From Thalassospira indica (GTDB lineage Bacteria > Pseudomonadota > Alphaproteobacteria > Rhodospirillales > Thalassospiraceae), in the NCBI RefSeq assembly GCF_003403095.1, contig NZ_CP031555.1:1654001-1718000 (forward strand): 64,000 nucleotides of DNA, written 5' to 3'. A model generated the notes under the pieces. That model saw only the letters and a list, made by a program, of their open reading frames with translations, was not told where the DNA came from and did not search any database. The translations under genes and the position numbers were made by a program. This document shows positions 17,576-25,746 of this stretch, piece after piece (position 1 is the first letter of the stretch; the number at the start of each line of letters is the position of its first letter).

Positions 17576-18310
17576 ATGGAACTGATCTTGTCTGGCATGG
17601 TCGTCGCGGTTGCCGCCCTGTTTCGTGGCGTCACTGGATTTGGCTTTGCACTGCTGGCGGCCCTTGGTCTGTCAAGCTTGCTGGCCCCGGCAACGGCAAC
17701 GCCGATCATCCTGATCATTGATATTGTCCTGACCGGCTTGATCCTGCGCGATTTTGATCGGGCCAAGGTCGACTGGCGGGCCTGTTCGATCCTGCTGAGT
17801 TTTGGCCTTTTCGGGGCGGTGCTTGGCCCTTATGTCGCCTTCGCGCTGGATGATCAGACCATCCGGATTGCCACCAATCTTGCGATTGCGGTGGCGGCAT
17901 TGGTTGCCATGTTGCACCATCCGCCAAAATGGATGGGACATTTTGTCATCGGGGCATTGCTGGCCTGTTCGGTCGGTATCCTTATGTCGGGCTTTGCCGT
18001 TGGCGGACCGTTGGTTGCCGCCTGGCTTTTGGCCGGTGGCACGCAGGATGTCCGCGTGCGTAATACGCTTGCTATCTATTTCGGTGCGGTCGATGTGCTG
18101 GGATTTATTACCCGGGCGGCCGCGGGCATGTTGCCTGATAATTTTATCGCACTTGTCTTGCCGTTGCTGGTGATTGCCATGATCGCCTATTTCCCCGGCG
18201 AGATGATCTATCGCCGGATGTCGGCAACCACTTGGCGCCGCGTTTGTGCCATCAGCCTCGTTCTTATTGCCATTATCGGTTTCGCTCAGACCATCGCACT
18301 TGGTCTGTAA
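17576..18310 (+). CDS. TauE/SafE-family (TSUP) membrane exporter
   Basis: This 244-aa integral membrane protein of the TSUP family has about seven to eight hydrophobic segments and the two half-repeats usual for the family, each starting near a conserved glycine-rich segment (FRGVTGFGFALLAAL near the start; GFAVGGPLVAAWLL in the second half). TSUP proteins move sulfite, sulfonates or other small anions. Here it is divergent from an omega-aminotransferase and followed 36 bases later by a YdfG/IsfD-type reductase. The combination resembles the taurine-nitrogen module of Chromohalobacter, where IsfE exports isethionate. Export of 3-hydroxypropionate or a similar acid is equally compatible. Confidence 0.82.
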   Translation: MELILSGMVVAVAALFRGVTGFGFALLAALGLSSLLAPATATPIILIIDIVLTGLILRDFDRAKVDWRACSILLSFGLFGAVLGPYVAFALDDQTIRIATNLAIAVAALVAMLHHPPKWMGHFVIGALLACSVGILMSGFAVGGPLVAAWLLAGGTQDVRVRNTLAIYFGAVDVLGFITRAAAGMLPDNFIALVLPLLVIAMIAYFPGEMIYRRMSATTWRRVCAISLVLIAIIGFAQTIALGL

Positions 18311-18346
18311 GACATTTACCATCTACTCACACCACCGGAGATCCCC

Positions 18347-19105
18347 ATGACCAAAACAGCACTCATTACCGGCGCAACTTCTGGCTTTGGCGCGGCAACG
18401 GCCCGGCGTTTTGTCAAGGAAGGCTGGAAAGTCATCGTAACCGGCAGGCGTGCCGAACGGCTTGACGCCCTTGTCGATGAACTCGGTGGCGCATCGGTTG
18501 CCCATGCACTTTGCTTTGATATTCAGGATGTCGATGCGACACGGAACGCAATTGACAGCCTTCCGGCGGACTTCGCCGAGATCGATCTTCTGGTCAATAA
18601 TGCCGGTTTGGCGCTTGGCACCGGTCCGGCACAGGAATGCAATCTGTCAGACTGGATGACAATGATTGATACCAACACCAAGGGGCTGGTCGCCATCACC
18701 CATATCCTGCTTGATAAGCTGATCGAACGAAAAGGGGCGATTGTTAACCTGGCTTCCATCGCGTCGAACTGGCCTTATCCGGGCGGGAACGTCTATGGCG
18801 CAACCAAGGCGTTCGTTCAGCAATTCTCGCTGGGTATTCGCTGTGACCTTGCTGGCACTGGCGTTCGTGTGACATCCATCGAACCGGGGCTTTGTGAAAG
18901 CGAATTCACGCTGGTGCGTACCGGTGGCAACAAGGAAGCCTACGACAAGCTTTACAGTGGTGCCGATCCGATCCAGCCCGAAGACATTGCCGAAAGCATC
19001 TTCTGGGTGGCGAACTTGCCAGCGCATGTGAATGTCAACTCGCTGGAAGTCATGCCGGTCAGCCAAAGCTGGTCGCCGTTTGCCATTCATCGCAAGCAAG
19101 CCTGA
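18347..19105 (+). CDS. Short-chain reductase, YdfG/IsfD type (malonate semialdehyde or sulfoacetaldehyde reductase)
   Basis: This 252-aa classical SDR has nucleotide motif TGATSGFG (8-15) with GRR after strand 2, which favours NADPH; NNAG at 84-87; catalytic S137, Y150 and K154 (YGATK). The middle and C-terminus (WPYPGGNVYGATKAFVQQF, EPGLCESEF, LPAHVNVNSLEVMPVSQSW) match E. coli YdfG, which reduces malonate semialdehyde and oxidises serine and 3-hydroxypropionate; sulfoacetaldehyde reductase IsfD belongs to the same subgroup. It would reduce the aldehyde made by the adjacent aminotransferase to an alcohol that the TSUP protein can export. A terminator follows. Which aldehyde is used cannot be decided from sequence alone. 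Confidence 0.87.
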   Translation: MTKTALITGATSGFGAATARRFVKEGWKVIVTGRRAERLDALVDELGGASVAHALCFDIQDVDATRNAIDSLPADFAEIDLLVNNAGLALGTGPAQECNLSDWMTMIDTNTKGLVAITHILLDKLIERKGAIVNLASIASNWPYPGGNVYGATKAFVQQFSLGIRCDLAGTGVRVTSIEPGLCESEFTLVRTGGNKEAYDKLYSGADPIQPEDIAESIFWVANLPAHVNVNSLEVMPVSQSWSPFAIHRKQA

Positions 19106-19122
19106 TCCCATATTTTGCACAT

Positions 19123-19183
19123 CCGTTGGTGAAGGTAACTTCTGCGTCAGAATGAGCTAACCCTCACCAACGGTTTTGCTTTT
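19123..19183 (+). terminator. Intrinsic terminator after the YdfG/IsfD-type gene
   Basis: CCGTTGGTGA (19123-19132) pairs perfectly with TCACCAACGG (19164-19173), followed by TTTTGCTTTT. The loop is long (31 bases) but the ten-pair stem and T-rich tract fit a terminator that separates this unit from the two-component genes. Confidence 0.7.
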
Positions 19184-19243
19184 CTCTTTCCGCTGAACTA
19201 AGCTTTTAAAAAAACAAAAAGCATGTTTCATCGGAGGGACATC

Positions 19244-20677
19244 ATGAGATCGACCGTTCTGGGCGCGTCAGATGGGGCAGCGCCGCCTGCCGGCAATGAC
19301 GCAAGCCATGGCGGGCCGGGGCCTGAATTTGGTCCGTGGCTTGAAAAGGCATCCATCCTGATCGTCGATGACGAGCCGGGCATGCGCAATTTCCTTGTCC
19401 GTACACTGGGGCCACGTGCCAAACGCGTCGAAGAGGCCGCCGACTGCGAAGAAGCCACAGCCCTTCTTGATCAGCACCATTTTGATGTCGTCATCCTTGA
19501 TAACATCATGCCCGGTAAAAGCGGGGTGGAATGGCTGACCGAACAGCGCGAAATCGGCTTTTTCTCTGACGCCATCCTGATGACGGCCTATGCCGATCTT
19601 GATACCGCGATCAAGGCGCTGCGTGCCGGTGCGGTCGACTTCGTCCTGAAACCATTTCGCTCCAACCAGATTTTGAACGCGGTGGCGCGCTGTCTGGATC
19701 GGATGCGGTTGCGCCGTGAAAACCATGTGCTGCGCCATGAACTACGCGCAACGTCTGATCATGTGTTGCTGCGCGACAAGCTGATAGGCTATTCGCCGCA
19801 AATTCAGGAAATCCGTGAAACCATTGCCCGCGTGGCACCTCTTCCGACATCCATTCTGATTTCAGGGGAAAGTGGCACGGGCAAGGAAGTCACCGCACGT
19901 TCGTTGCATGCGCTTTCTGATCGCGCCGAAAAGCCGTTTGTTCCGATCAACTGTGCCGCCATTCCGTCTGAAATGATCGAGGCGGAATTATTTGGTCACG
20001 TAAAAGGGGCCTTTACCGGCGCACAATCTGCCCGCGATGGGCTTTTCATGCATGCGCAGGGCGGAACCCTGTTTCTGGACGAAGTCGGTGAGTTGTCGCT
20101 GGCGACCCAAAGCAAGCTTTTGCGCGCGATTGAAAGCCGCCGTGTTCGCCCGGTGGGCTCAGAACGCGAAGCACCTGTTGATTTGCGCTTTATCTTTGCC
20201 ACCAATGCCGATCTTGAGGCCGAAGTCGACGCCGGTCGGTTCCGCGCGGATCTGTTTTATCGCATCAATGTCATGCATATCGAAATGCCCCCACTTTCGG
20301 CCCGTGGGGATGATGTCCTTGAACTGGCTGAACTGTTTATGACCAAACTGTCCAAGCAGCTTGGCGTGCGCGCCGTGCCAATGGATGCAGCTGTGCGCGC
20401 CGGACTGACACGCTATGACTGGCCGGGCAATGTGCGCGAATTGCGTAACCTGATTGAACGGACACTTATTCTTGGCAAGTTCCCGGCGGAATTCCGCGAT
20501 GAACTTGCCGATCAGGGATCGCCAGTTGACCGTGATGAAACGCTTGATGAGATGGAACGTCGTCACATTCTGGCGATGTTGCACAAGACCAATGGCAATC
20601 GCAACGAAGCCGCCAGACGGTTGGGGGTATCGCGCAAGACCATTGATCGCAAATGCGCAAGCTGGGAACAGGAATGA
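19244..20677 (+). CDS. NtrC-family sigma-54-dependent response regulator
   Basis: This 477-aa response regulator has a receiver domain at about 36-150 with phosphoacceptor D86 (VVILDNIMPG), a AAA+ domain with Walker A GESGTGKE near 208 and the sigma-54 contact loop GAFTGA near 255, and a Fis-type helix-turn-helix at the C-terminus (NRNEAARRLGVSRKTIDRK). All parts needed for activation of sigma-54 RNA polymerase are present. The ATG at 19244 has GGAGGG five bases upstream; an in-frame start at 19223 lacks one. The stop overlaps the sensor kinase start (ATGA). A sigma-54 promoter with paired palindromes lies about 3 kb downstream before an OFA-family transporter gene, its likely target. Confidence 0.95.
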   Translation: MRSTVLGASDGAAPPAGNDASHGGPGPEFGPWLEKASILIVDDEPGMRNFLVRTLGPRAKRVEEAADCEEATALLDQHHFDVVILDNIMPGKSGVEWLTEQREIGFFSDAILMTAYADLDTAIKALRAGAVDFVLKPFRSNQILNAVARCLDRMRLRRENHVLRHELRATSDHVLLRDKLIGYSPQIQEIRETIARVAPLPTSILISGESGTGKEVTARSLHALSDRAEKPFVPINCAAIPSEMIEAELFGHVKGAFTGAQSARDGLFMHAQGGTLFLDEVGELSLATQSKLLRAIESRRVRPVGSEREAPVDLRFIFATNADLEAEVDAGRFRADLFYRINVMHIEMPPLSARGDDVLELAELFMTKLSKQLGVRAVPMDAAVRAGLTRYDWPGNVRELRNLIERTLILGKFPAEFRDELADQGSPVDRDETLDEMERRHILAMLHKTNGNRNEAARRLGVSRKTIDRKCASWEQE

Positions 20678-22686
20678 CCGACGCGTCATTGTCGGGTGCC
20701 ACCAAGCCCCCAGCCAAAAGAACACGATCCGTTCGTTTCAAATTGCTGGCGATTGCGCTTTTGCCGACGCTTGTGATCCTGCCATTGTTGCTTGGCGTGA
20801 TGATGGTGCGGTGGAATACCAAGTTCGATGCACTGTTAACATCAAAGGTCAGTGGCGATCTGACGATTGCCCATCAATACTTCACGCATATCCTTGAAAA
20901 TACCGGCGAACAAATCCAGGCACTTGGCCAATCGGTCGCCTTTCGCGAAGTGCTTGCCAAAGGTGATGTTGCAGAGGTTGACCGCCTGCTTGCAGAACGT
21001 CAAAGCAAGCTTGGCCTTGATTTCCTTTATCTGTCACCCGCGCCGGGTGGCACAGGTTCTGGCCAACCTAATGCCGACTGGCCAGTGATTGCCAGTGCCT
21101 TTCGCGGGCAATCGATGACCAGCATCGATATTTTCAGCAACACCGACTTGGCAGCGATTTCGCCCGATCTGGCCGAACGCGCACATCTGGATCTGATTGA
21201 TACGCCCAATGCCGTGCCCTCGACACGCAATGCTGAAACGCGGGGCATGGTTGTGCATTCGGCAAGTCATGTTGAATTGCCAAACGGGCAAAATGCTGCC
21301 TTGGTCGGGGGTATTCTGCTCAACCAGAATTTGGCATTCATCGATACGATCAACGATCTTGTCTATCGCCAAAGCAGCCTGCCCGAAGGCAGTCAGGGGA
21401 CGGCGACCCTTTTCCTTGATGATGTGCGTGTCAGCACCAATGTCCGGCTGTTTGCCGATCGTCGCGCCTTGGGCACGCGGGTATCAAGTGCGGTGCGCAA
21501 AACTGTCCTTGAAGACGGCCAAGTCTGGCTTGATCGCGCCTTTGTGGTCAATGACTGGTATATATCGGCTTATGAGCCGATCAAGGACAGCTATGGCAAA
21601 CGGGTTGGCATGCTTTATGTCGGGTTCCTCGAAGCACCCTTTGCCCAGACAAAATATGAAAGCCTTCTGATCCTGATTGGGGCTTTCCTGTTTGTGGCGG
21701 CCCTTTCGGTGCCGATTTTCCTGCGTTGGGCGCGCGGTATTTTCAAGCCGCTGGAACGCATGACCAATACCATCCGTCGCGTCGAGAGCGGTGATTTCTC
21801 CGCCCGAACCAGTATTGACCAGGTTCAGGACGAAATATCATTGGTGGCGGAACATCTTGATGATCTGCTTGATCAGGTGCAGGAACGCGATAAACGTCTG
21901 CGCGCCTGGAATGATCAGCTAAACGCGCGTGTTGATGCCCGCACCAGCGAGTTGCAAGAAGCCAACCGTCAGCTCGAAGCCACCACCAAGCAATTGATCA
22001 TGTCCGAAAAGCTTGCCGCGATTGGTGAAATCACTGCCGGTGTCGCCCATGAGATCAACAACCCCGTGGCGGTACTTCAGGGTAACCTTGATGTCTTGCG
22101 CGATCTGTTGGGTGAGCATGCCAAATTGGGTGATACCGAATTCCGCCTGATTGATGAACAGGTCAATCGCATCAATCTGATCGTGACCAAGCTCCTGCAA
22201 TTCGCCAAGCCAGAGGAATATGCCGGATTTGTCGAGCGCCACAGCGTTGCCGAGGTGATTGACGATTGCATGCCGCTGGTTACCCATTTGCTCAGTCGGG
22301 CCGATATTGAGGTCGTGCGTGAACATCAATCAACCCGGCTGGTTCTGATGAACCGGACCGAGTTGCAGCAAGTGCTTGTCAATCTGATGGTCAATGCCCT
22401 GCATGCCATGCCTGAAAGCGGTACGCTGACATTGATTGATGCCGATGTTGATCAGGCTGGCAAGCCCGGCATAAAGATCACCGTGCGCGATACGGGAACC
22501 GGTATGGATGCCAAGGTGCTTAATCGCATTTTTGATCCGTTTTATACCACCAAGCGGCGCGAAGGCACGGGGCTTGGTCTGTCCATCACCCGGACCCTGA
22601 TTGATCGGCAGGGCGGGTCACTTGATGTTGAAAGCGAACCGGGCAAGGGCACGACCTTTACCATCTGGCTGCCTGAAGCAGATTAA
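20674..22686 (+). CDS. Membrane sensor histidine kinase with Cache-type periplasmic domain
   Basis: This 670-aa kinase is partnered with the preceding regulator. TM1 lies at about 25-48, then a periplasmic region of about 280 residues that looks Cache-like and ends in a WYISAYEPIKDSYGKRVGMLYVGF strand, TM2 at about 330-352, HAMP, a coiled-coil linker, HisKA with H459 in GVAHEINNP, and a HATPase with N-box LVNLMVNALHAM, GTGMD and GTGLGLSI motifs. This class (DctB/NtrB-like) often senses organic acids. The ATG at 20674 overlaps the regulator stop. With a carboxylate-type OFA transporter as predicted target, the signal may be a small carboxylate such as oxalate, formate, pyruvate or lactate. That is inference. 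Confidence 0.93.
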   Translation: MTDASLSGATKPPAKRTRSVRFKLLAIALLPTLVILPLLLGVMMVRWNTKFDALLTSKVSGDLTIAHQYFTHILENTGEQIQALGQSVAFREVLAKGDVAEVDRLLAERQSKLGLDFLYLSPAPGGTGSGQPNADWPVIASAFRGQSMTSIDIFSNTDLAAISPDLAERAHLDLIDTPNAVPSTRNAETRGMVVHSASHVELPNGQNAALVGGILLNQNLAFIDTINDLVYRQSSLPEGSQGTATLFLDDVRVSTNVRLFADRRALGTRVSSAVRKTVLEDGQVWLDRAFVVNDWYISAYEPIKDSYGKRVGMLYVGFLEAPFAQTKYESLLILIGAFLFVAALSVPIFLRWARGIFKPLERMTNTIRRVESGDFSARTSIDQVQDEISLVAEHLDDLLDQVQERDKRLRAWNDQLNARVDARTSELQEANRQLEATTKQLIMSEKLAAIGEITAGVAHEINNPVAVLQGNLDVLRDLLGEHAKLGDTEFRLIDEQVNRINLIVTKLLQFAKPEEYAGFVERHSVAEVIDDCMPLVTHLLSRADIEVVREHQSTRLVLMNRTELQQVLVNLMVNALHAMPESGTLTLIDADVDQAGKPGIKITVRDTGTGMDAKVLNRIFDPFYTTKRREGTGLGLSITRTLIDRQGGSLDVESEPGKGTTFTIWLPEAD

Positions 22687-22755
22687 ATGAACCATGTTTT
22701 AGGAGTGGGTCGGGTCTAAGTCACGGAACGTGGTAACGCGTTGGAATTTTGTTTT

Positions 22756-23304
22756 TTAGGTGTGTCGGCGCAACCATTCCTTTTTCAGGATGGCGTATTG
22801 AAAAGTATTTTCGTATTTGGGCGTGCCGTCAGGATTGTTAACAAACGAAATAAACTCCATGAAGCAAGCTTCTTTGCGCATACCAAGTTTTTCGCAAAGC
22901 TTCTGCGATTTGAAGTTATCGTCCTCGACATAGGCATAGAGCCTTCGTGCGTCCCGTTGCGTAAACAGATGCTCGAATAAGGCACGTGCGCTCTCACTGG
23001 CGTATCCCTTGCCTTCAAACTTTCCATTGAAGTTCCATCCAACGGAATAGGTGTCGGCTTGGTGCTCGTCATCTTGATGGAGCATGAGCTCACCAATTAA
23101 AGCGCCTGTTTCTTTCAGGCACACGGCGACACAAGACGCATCGTTCGCACGTTTTTGGGCCATTACCTTCGCTTGTTCCAAAGTTGAGACTTTATCAGCC
23201 ATAAAGCAATTTGCGCGCGGGTTGGAGATATACTCAAAAAGCTCGGCGGCATCTGCCTCTGAAAAACGCCTGATAATCAATCTGTCGGTAACAATGTCGC
23301 GCAT
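22756..23304 (-). CDS. GNAT-family N-acetyltransferase (RimJ/RimL type)
   Basis: This 182-aa GNAT protein resembles the ribosomal-protein acetyltransferase subgroup: start RLIIRRFSEADAAELFEY, acetyl-CoA loop in GYASESARALFEHLF with the preceding GKFEGK playing the role of the Q/RxxGxG motif, and C-terminal LCEKLGMRKEACFMEF. ATG at 23304 has AGGA eight bases upstream; an upstream TTG at 23328 is less likely. It is on the opposite strand, has visibly lower GC than its neighbours, and sits between the two-component genes and their presumed target. It looks like an inserted gene not related to them. The substrate is unknown. Confidence 0.85.
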   Translation of the reverse strand: MRDIVTDRLIIRRFSEADAAELFEYISNPRANCFMADKVSTLEQAKVMAQKRANDASCVAVCLKETGALIGELMLHQDDEHQADTYSVGWNFNGKFEGKGYASESARALFEHLFTQRDARRLYAYVEDDNFKSQKLCEKLGMRKEACFMEFISFVNNPDGTPKYENTFQYAILKKEWLRRHT

Positions 23305-23480
23305 GTGGATCCTGCGTTTGTCGGTCAATCGTCAAAGTACCAAGCCCTTATCGTAGTAATGTTAAGGGATAGTCAAAAGGTTATCGCGAGCGGGGGGCGT
23401 CTTGCCTGAAGCGTATCTTGCTGATGATGTGGTGGCCTTCAATGTTTGGATTCTCTCGTTAAAATTGCTGCGGTTGCGAG

Positions 23481-23537
23481 TGGACATTTTGTCCATTTGC
23501 ACGTTATGCGCGAAAAAAGATGTGGACATTTTGTCCA
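23481..23537. promoter_or_regulatory. Two identical palindromes, probable activator sites for the NtrC-type regulator
   Basis: The 15-base palindrome TGGACATTTTGTCCA (TGGACA-N3-TGTCCA) occurs at 23481-23495 and again, identical, at 23523-23537. The copies are 42 bases apart, four helical turns, and 67 to 124 bases upstream of the -24 element of a sigma-54 promoter. This is the standard geometry of enhancer sites for an NtrC-family activator. The 23305-23721 gap holds these sites and the promoter; I see no gene in it. Confidence 0.8.
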
Positions 23538-23603
23538 TGCGTGTGCGCTGCAGCAGTCCATTTCAGTTTGGAAGAATGACAGAAAACGGCGCTTGTTATG
23601 CAA

Positions 23604-23618
23604 TGGCATGGCGATTGC
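23604..23618 (+). promoter_or_regulatory. Sigma-54 (-24/-12) promoter of the OFA-family transporter gene
   Basis: TGGCATGGCGATTGC matches the sigma-54 consensus TGGCAYGNNNNTTGC at every fixed position, with the required ten bases between GG and GC. It lies about 104 bases before the transporter ATG and downstream of two identical palindromes. An NtrC-family activator gene lies upstream in the same region. Confidence 0.82.
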
Positions 23619-23721
23619 GATGTTGAGAGTTCCGGATTTAACCGTGTTTGCCCTGCACCATGACCGATTGTGCGACGGGGAAGGGCAAGGAAAATCCAAA
23701 GACCGGGAGGACAACATCGCT

Positions 23722-25446
23722 ATGTTTGACAAGCTCAAAAAAGAACACATCGTCGCTGGTGACGATTTCAATCGCTGGAAAGTGCCACCAGCATCCATTG
23801 CTATTCATTTGTGTATTGGCTCCGTCTATGCCTGGAGCATCTTCAACCCGCCACTGATCAAGGAATTTGGCGTGGTCAGTGCAAGCTCCGGTGACTGGGG
23901 CCTGCAATCCGTTGTCTGGATTTTCTCTGTTGCCATCGTCTTTCTTGGCCTTGCAGCGGCATTTGGCGGCAAATGGCTTGAAGAAGTCGGCCCGCGTATG
24001 GTCGGTGTCGTTGCGGCCTTTTGCTGGGGTGGTGGTTTCATCATCGGTGGCCTTGGCATCATGACCCATCAGCTTTGGCTGGTGTATCTGGGGTACGGCG
24101 CGCTTGGCGGCTGTGGTCTTGGTCTTGGCTATGTATCGCCGGTATCAACGCTTATTCGCTGGTTCCCGGACCGCCGTGGTATGGCGACCGGCATGGCGAT
24201 CATGGGCTTTGGCGGTGGTGCGATGATCGCAACCCCGATCAAGGAAAGCCTGCTGTCGGCGTTCTATAAGGTGCCGGAATATCTTGGCCCGGAAAGTGCC
24301 GTAAACCTCGTGACCGAGGGCGGCAAACGCATGGCCGAAGTCGGTGGCCAGATGGTTGAAGTCGTGGTTGCCGGTGCCGCACAAGTTGCCTCGGCCCCGG
24401 TGCCAATCGAAGAGGGCGTATATGTTGTCGGAACCGGTAACACCGGTGCGGCTGCGACCTTCTTTACGCTTGGTGTCGCCTATTTCATCGTGATGGTTAT
24501 TGCGGCCTTTTCCTATCGCGTGCCGCGCGAAGGTTGGCTTCCGGCTGGTTGGACGCCGCCGACTGCCGATGCCGCGTCCAAACGCATGATTACGCATGCG
24601 AACGTTCATATCGATCAGGCGCTTAAAACGCCGCAATTCTATCTGCTGTGGATTGTGCTGTGCTTTAACGTGACGGCTGGTATCGGGGTGATTGGCGTTG
24701 CCAAAACCATGATGACGGAAATCTTTGGCACGACCTTGCCGCTGGTTGTGAACTCTGCCTTTGCGGCGACCTATGTGTTCATGATTTCGGTCTTTAACAT
24801 GTGCGGTCGTTTCTTCTGGGCGTCGATGTCGGATTATATCGGGCGCAAGAACACCTATTACTGCTTCTTCATTCTGGGCATCGCGCTTTATCTTTCGATC
24901 CCGTTTGCCGCAGAACAGGTCAGCATCAACCCGGCTGTGACATGGCTTGTCATGTTCTATGCCGCAACCATGATCATCTTCACGATGTATGGCGGTGGCT
25001 TTGCAACCATTCCGGCCTATCTTGCCGATATCTTCGGTACCAAATATGTCGGTGGCATCCACGGTCGTCTTCTGACCGCATGGAGCACAGCCGGTGTGCT
25101 TGGTCCGCTTGCCATCACCCAGTTGCGTCAGGCCTCGGTCACAAGTTCGATCAAGGATCTGGCCTCAAAGGTGGATCCGGCGGCCTTCCAGGAAAAGTTC
25201 GGTGCCGGTATTGCCCAGCTTGATCAACTGGTTGCGGCCAAAACGGTGACCATCGGGCGTCTGATGGAAATCGCACCGGCAGGGACGGTTGATCCGACCT
25301 CAAGCCTCTATAACACCACCATGTATGCCATGGCGGCTTTGCTTGCGATTGCGCTGGTTGCCAACAAACTGGTCAGCCCGATCCATGAAAAGCATCACAT
25401 GGAAACGCAGCAAGCTGGCGGAAGCGAGGCTCCGTCCAAGGCCTAA
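23722..25446 (+). CDS. OFA-family (oxalate/formate antiporter-type) MFS transporter
   Basis: This 574-aa major facilitator protein of the OFA family has about 12 membrane segments. The first starts at IHLCIGSVYAWSIFNPPL, a typical OFA opening, and the loop RWFPDRRGMATGMAIMGFGGGAM between helices 4 and 5 is diagnostic. A long loop of about 90 residues before helix 6 and a long C-terminal part before the last helix make it larger than standard (about 430). GGGAGG lies 11 bases before ATG 23722; the open frame upstream covers the sigma-54 promoter and is not coding. Expression is probably controlled by the two-component pair upstream. Substrate could be oxalate, formate, pyruvate or lactate; formate dehydrogenase genes follow. 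Confidence 0.88.
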   Translation: MFDKLKKEHIVAGDDFNRWKVPPASIAIHLCIGSVYAWSIFNPPLIKEFGVVSASSGDWGLQSVVWIFSVAIVFLGLAAAFGGKWLEEVGPRMVGVVAAFCWGGGFIIGGLGIMTHQLWLVYLGYGALGGCGLGLGYVSPVSTLIRWFPDRRGMATGMAIMGFGGGAMIATPIKESLLSAFYKVPEYLGPESAVNLVTEGGKRMAEVGGQMVEVVVAGAAQVASAPVPIEEGVYVVGTGNTGAAATFFTLGVAYFIVMVIAAFSYRVPREGWLPAGWTPPTADAASKRMITHANVHIDQALKTPQFYLLWIVLCFNVTAGIGVIGVAKTMMTEIFGTTLPLVVNSAFAATYVFMISVFNMCGRFFWASMSDYIGRKNTYYCFFILGIALYLSIPFAAEQVSINPAVTWLVMFYAATMIIFTMYGGGFATIPAYLADIFGTKYVGGIHGRLLTAWSTAGVLGPLAITQLRQASVTSSIKDLASKVDPAAFQEKFGAGIAQLDQLVAAKTVTIGRLMEIAPAGTVDPTSSLYNTTMYAMAALLAIALVANKLVSPIHEKHHMETQQAGGSEAPSKA

Positions 25447-25456
25447 CCTGACCAAG

Positions 25457-25637
25457 GGTGCTGGCCAACATACCCATGGCCAGCGCCCGGTTTTGCCGGT
25501 TCCACTTTCCGGCAAAACCGGGCATGAGTGGGACATCATGCTGGGGTCAGATCCGGGCTCTGTTCATCCGGCCCGGATCTGCGTTCTGTTGCAGGAATAA
25601 CCTTTATGCCCGAAGGGGTAATCGGTTATCCTGCAAC
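25457..25637. repeat. Cluster of four consecutive hairpins between the OFA transporter and LysR genes
   Basis: Four inverted repeats fill much of the 300-base gap 25447-25746: 25457-25467 with 25477-25487 (11 pairs, one wobble); 25485-25499 with 25509-25523 (15 perfect pairs, GCCCGGTTTTGCCGG); 25548-25558 with 25571-25581 (11 perfect pairs, CAGATCCGGGC); 25588-25602 with 25624-25637 (14 pairs, one bulge, GTTGCAGGAATAACC). The first two overlap by three bases and are mutually exclusive. None has a proper T-run, so simple termination is not obvious. No gene is seen in the gap. Confidence 0.7.
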
Positions 25638-25746
25638 CAGAACACTTCCCCGCGACGTAGAGTGTTCAGTCAAAAACAAAGCGACCCGAAAACAGGATCG
25701 CGGTCACCGCCATAAAAAGCATCCGCCTTGCGATGCCGGATACGCC

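Noticed and set aside
23446..23721. Upstream extension of the OFA transporter frame by 92 codons
   Set aside because: It would cover the palindromes and sigma-54 promoter; GGGAGG precedes the internal ATG at 23722, where the family begins.
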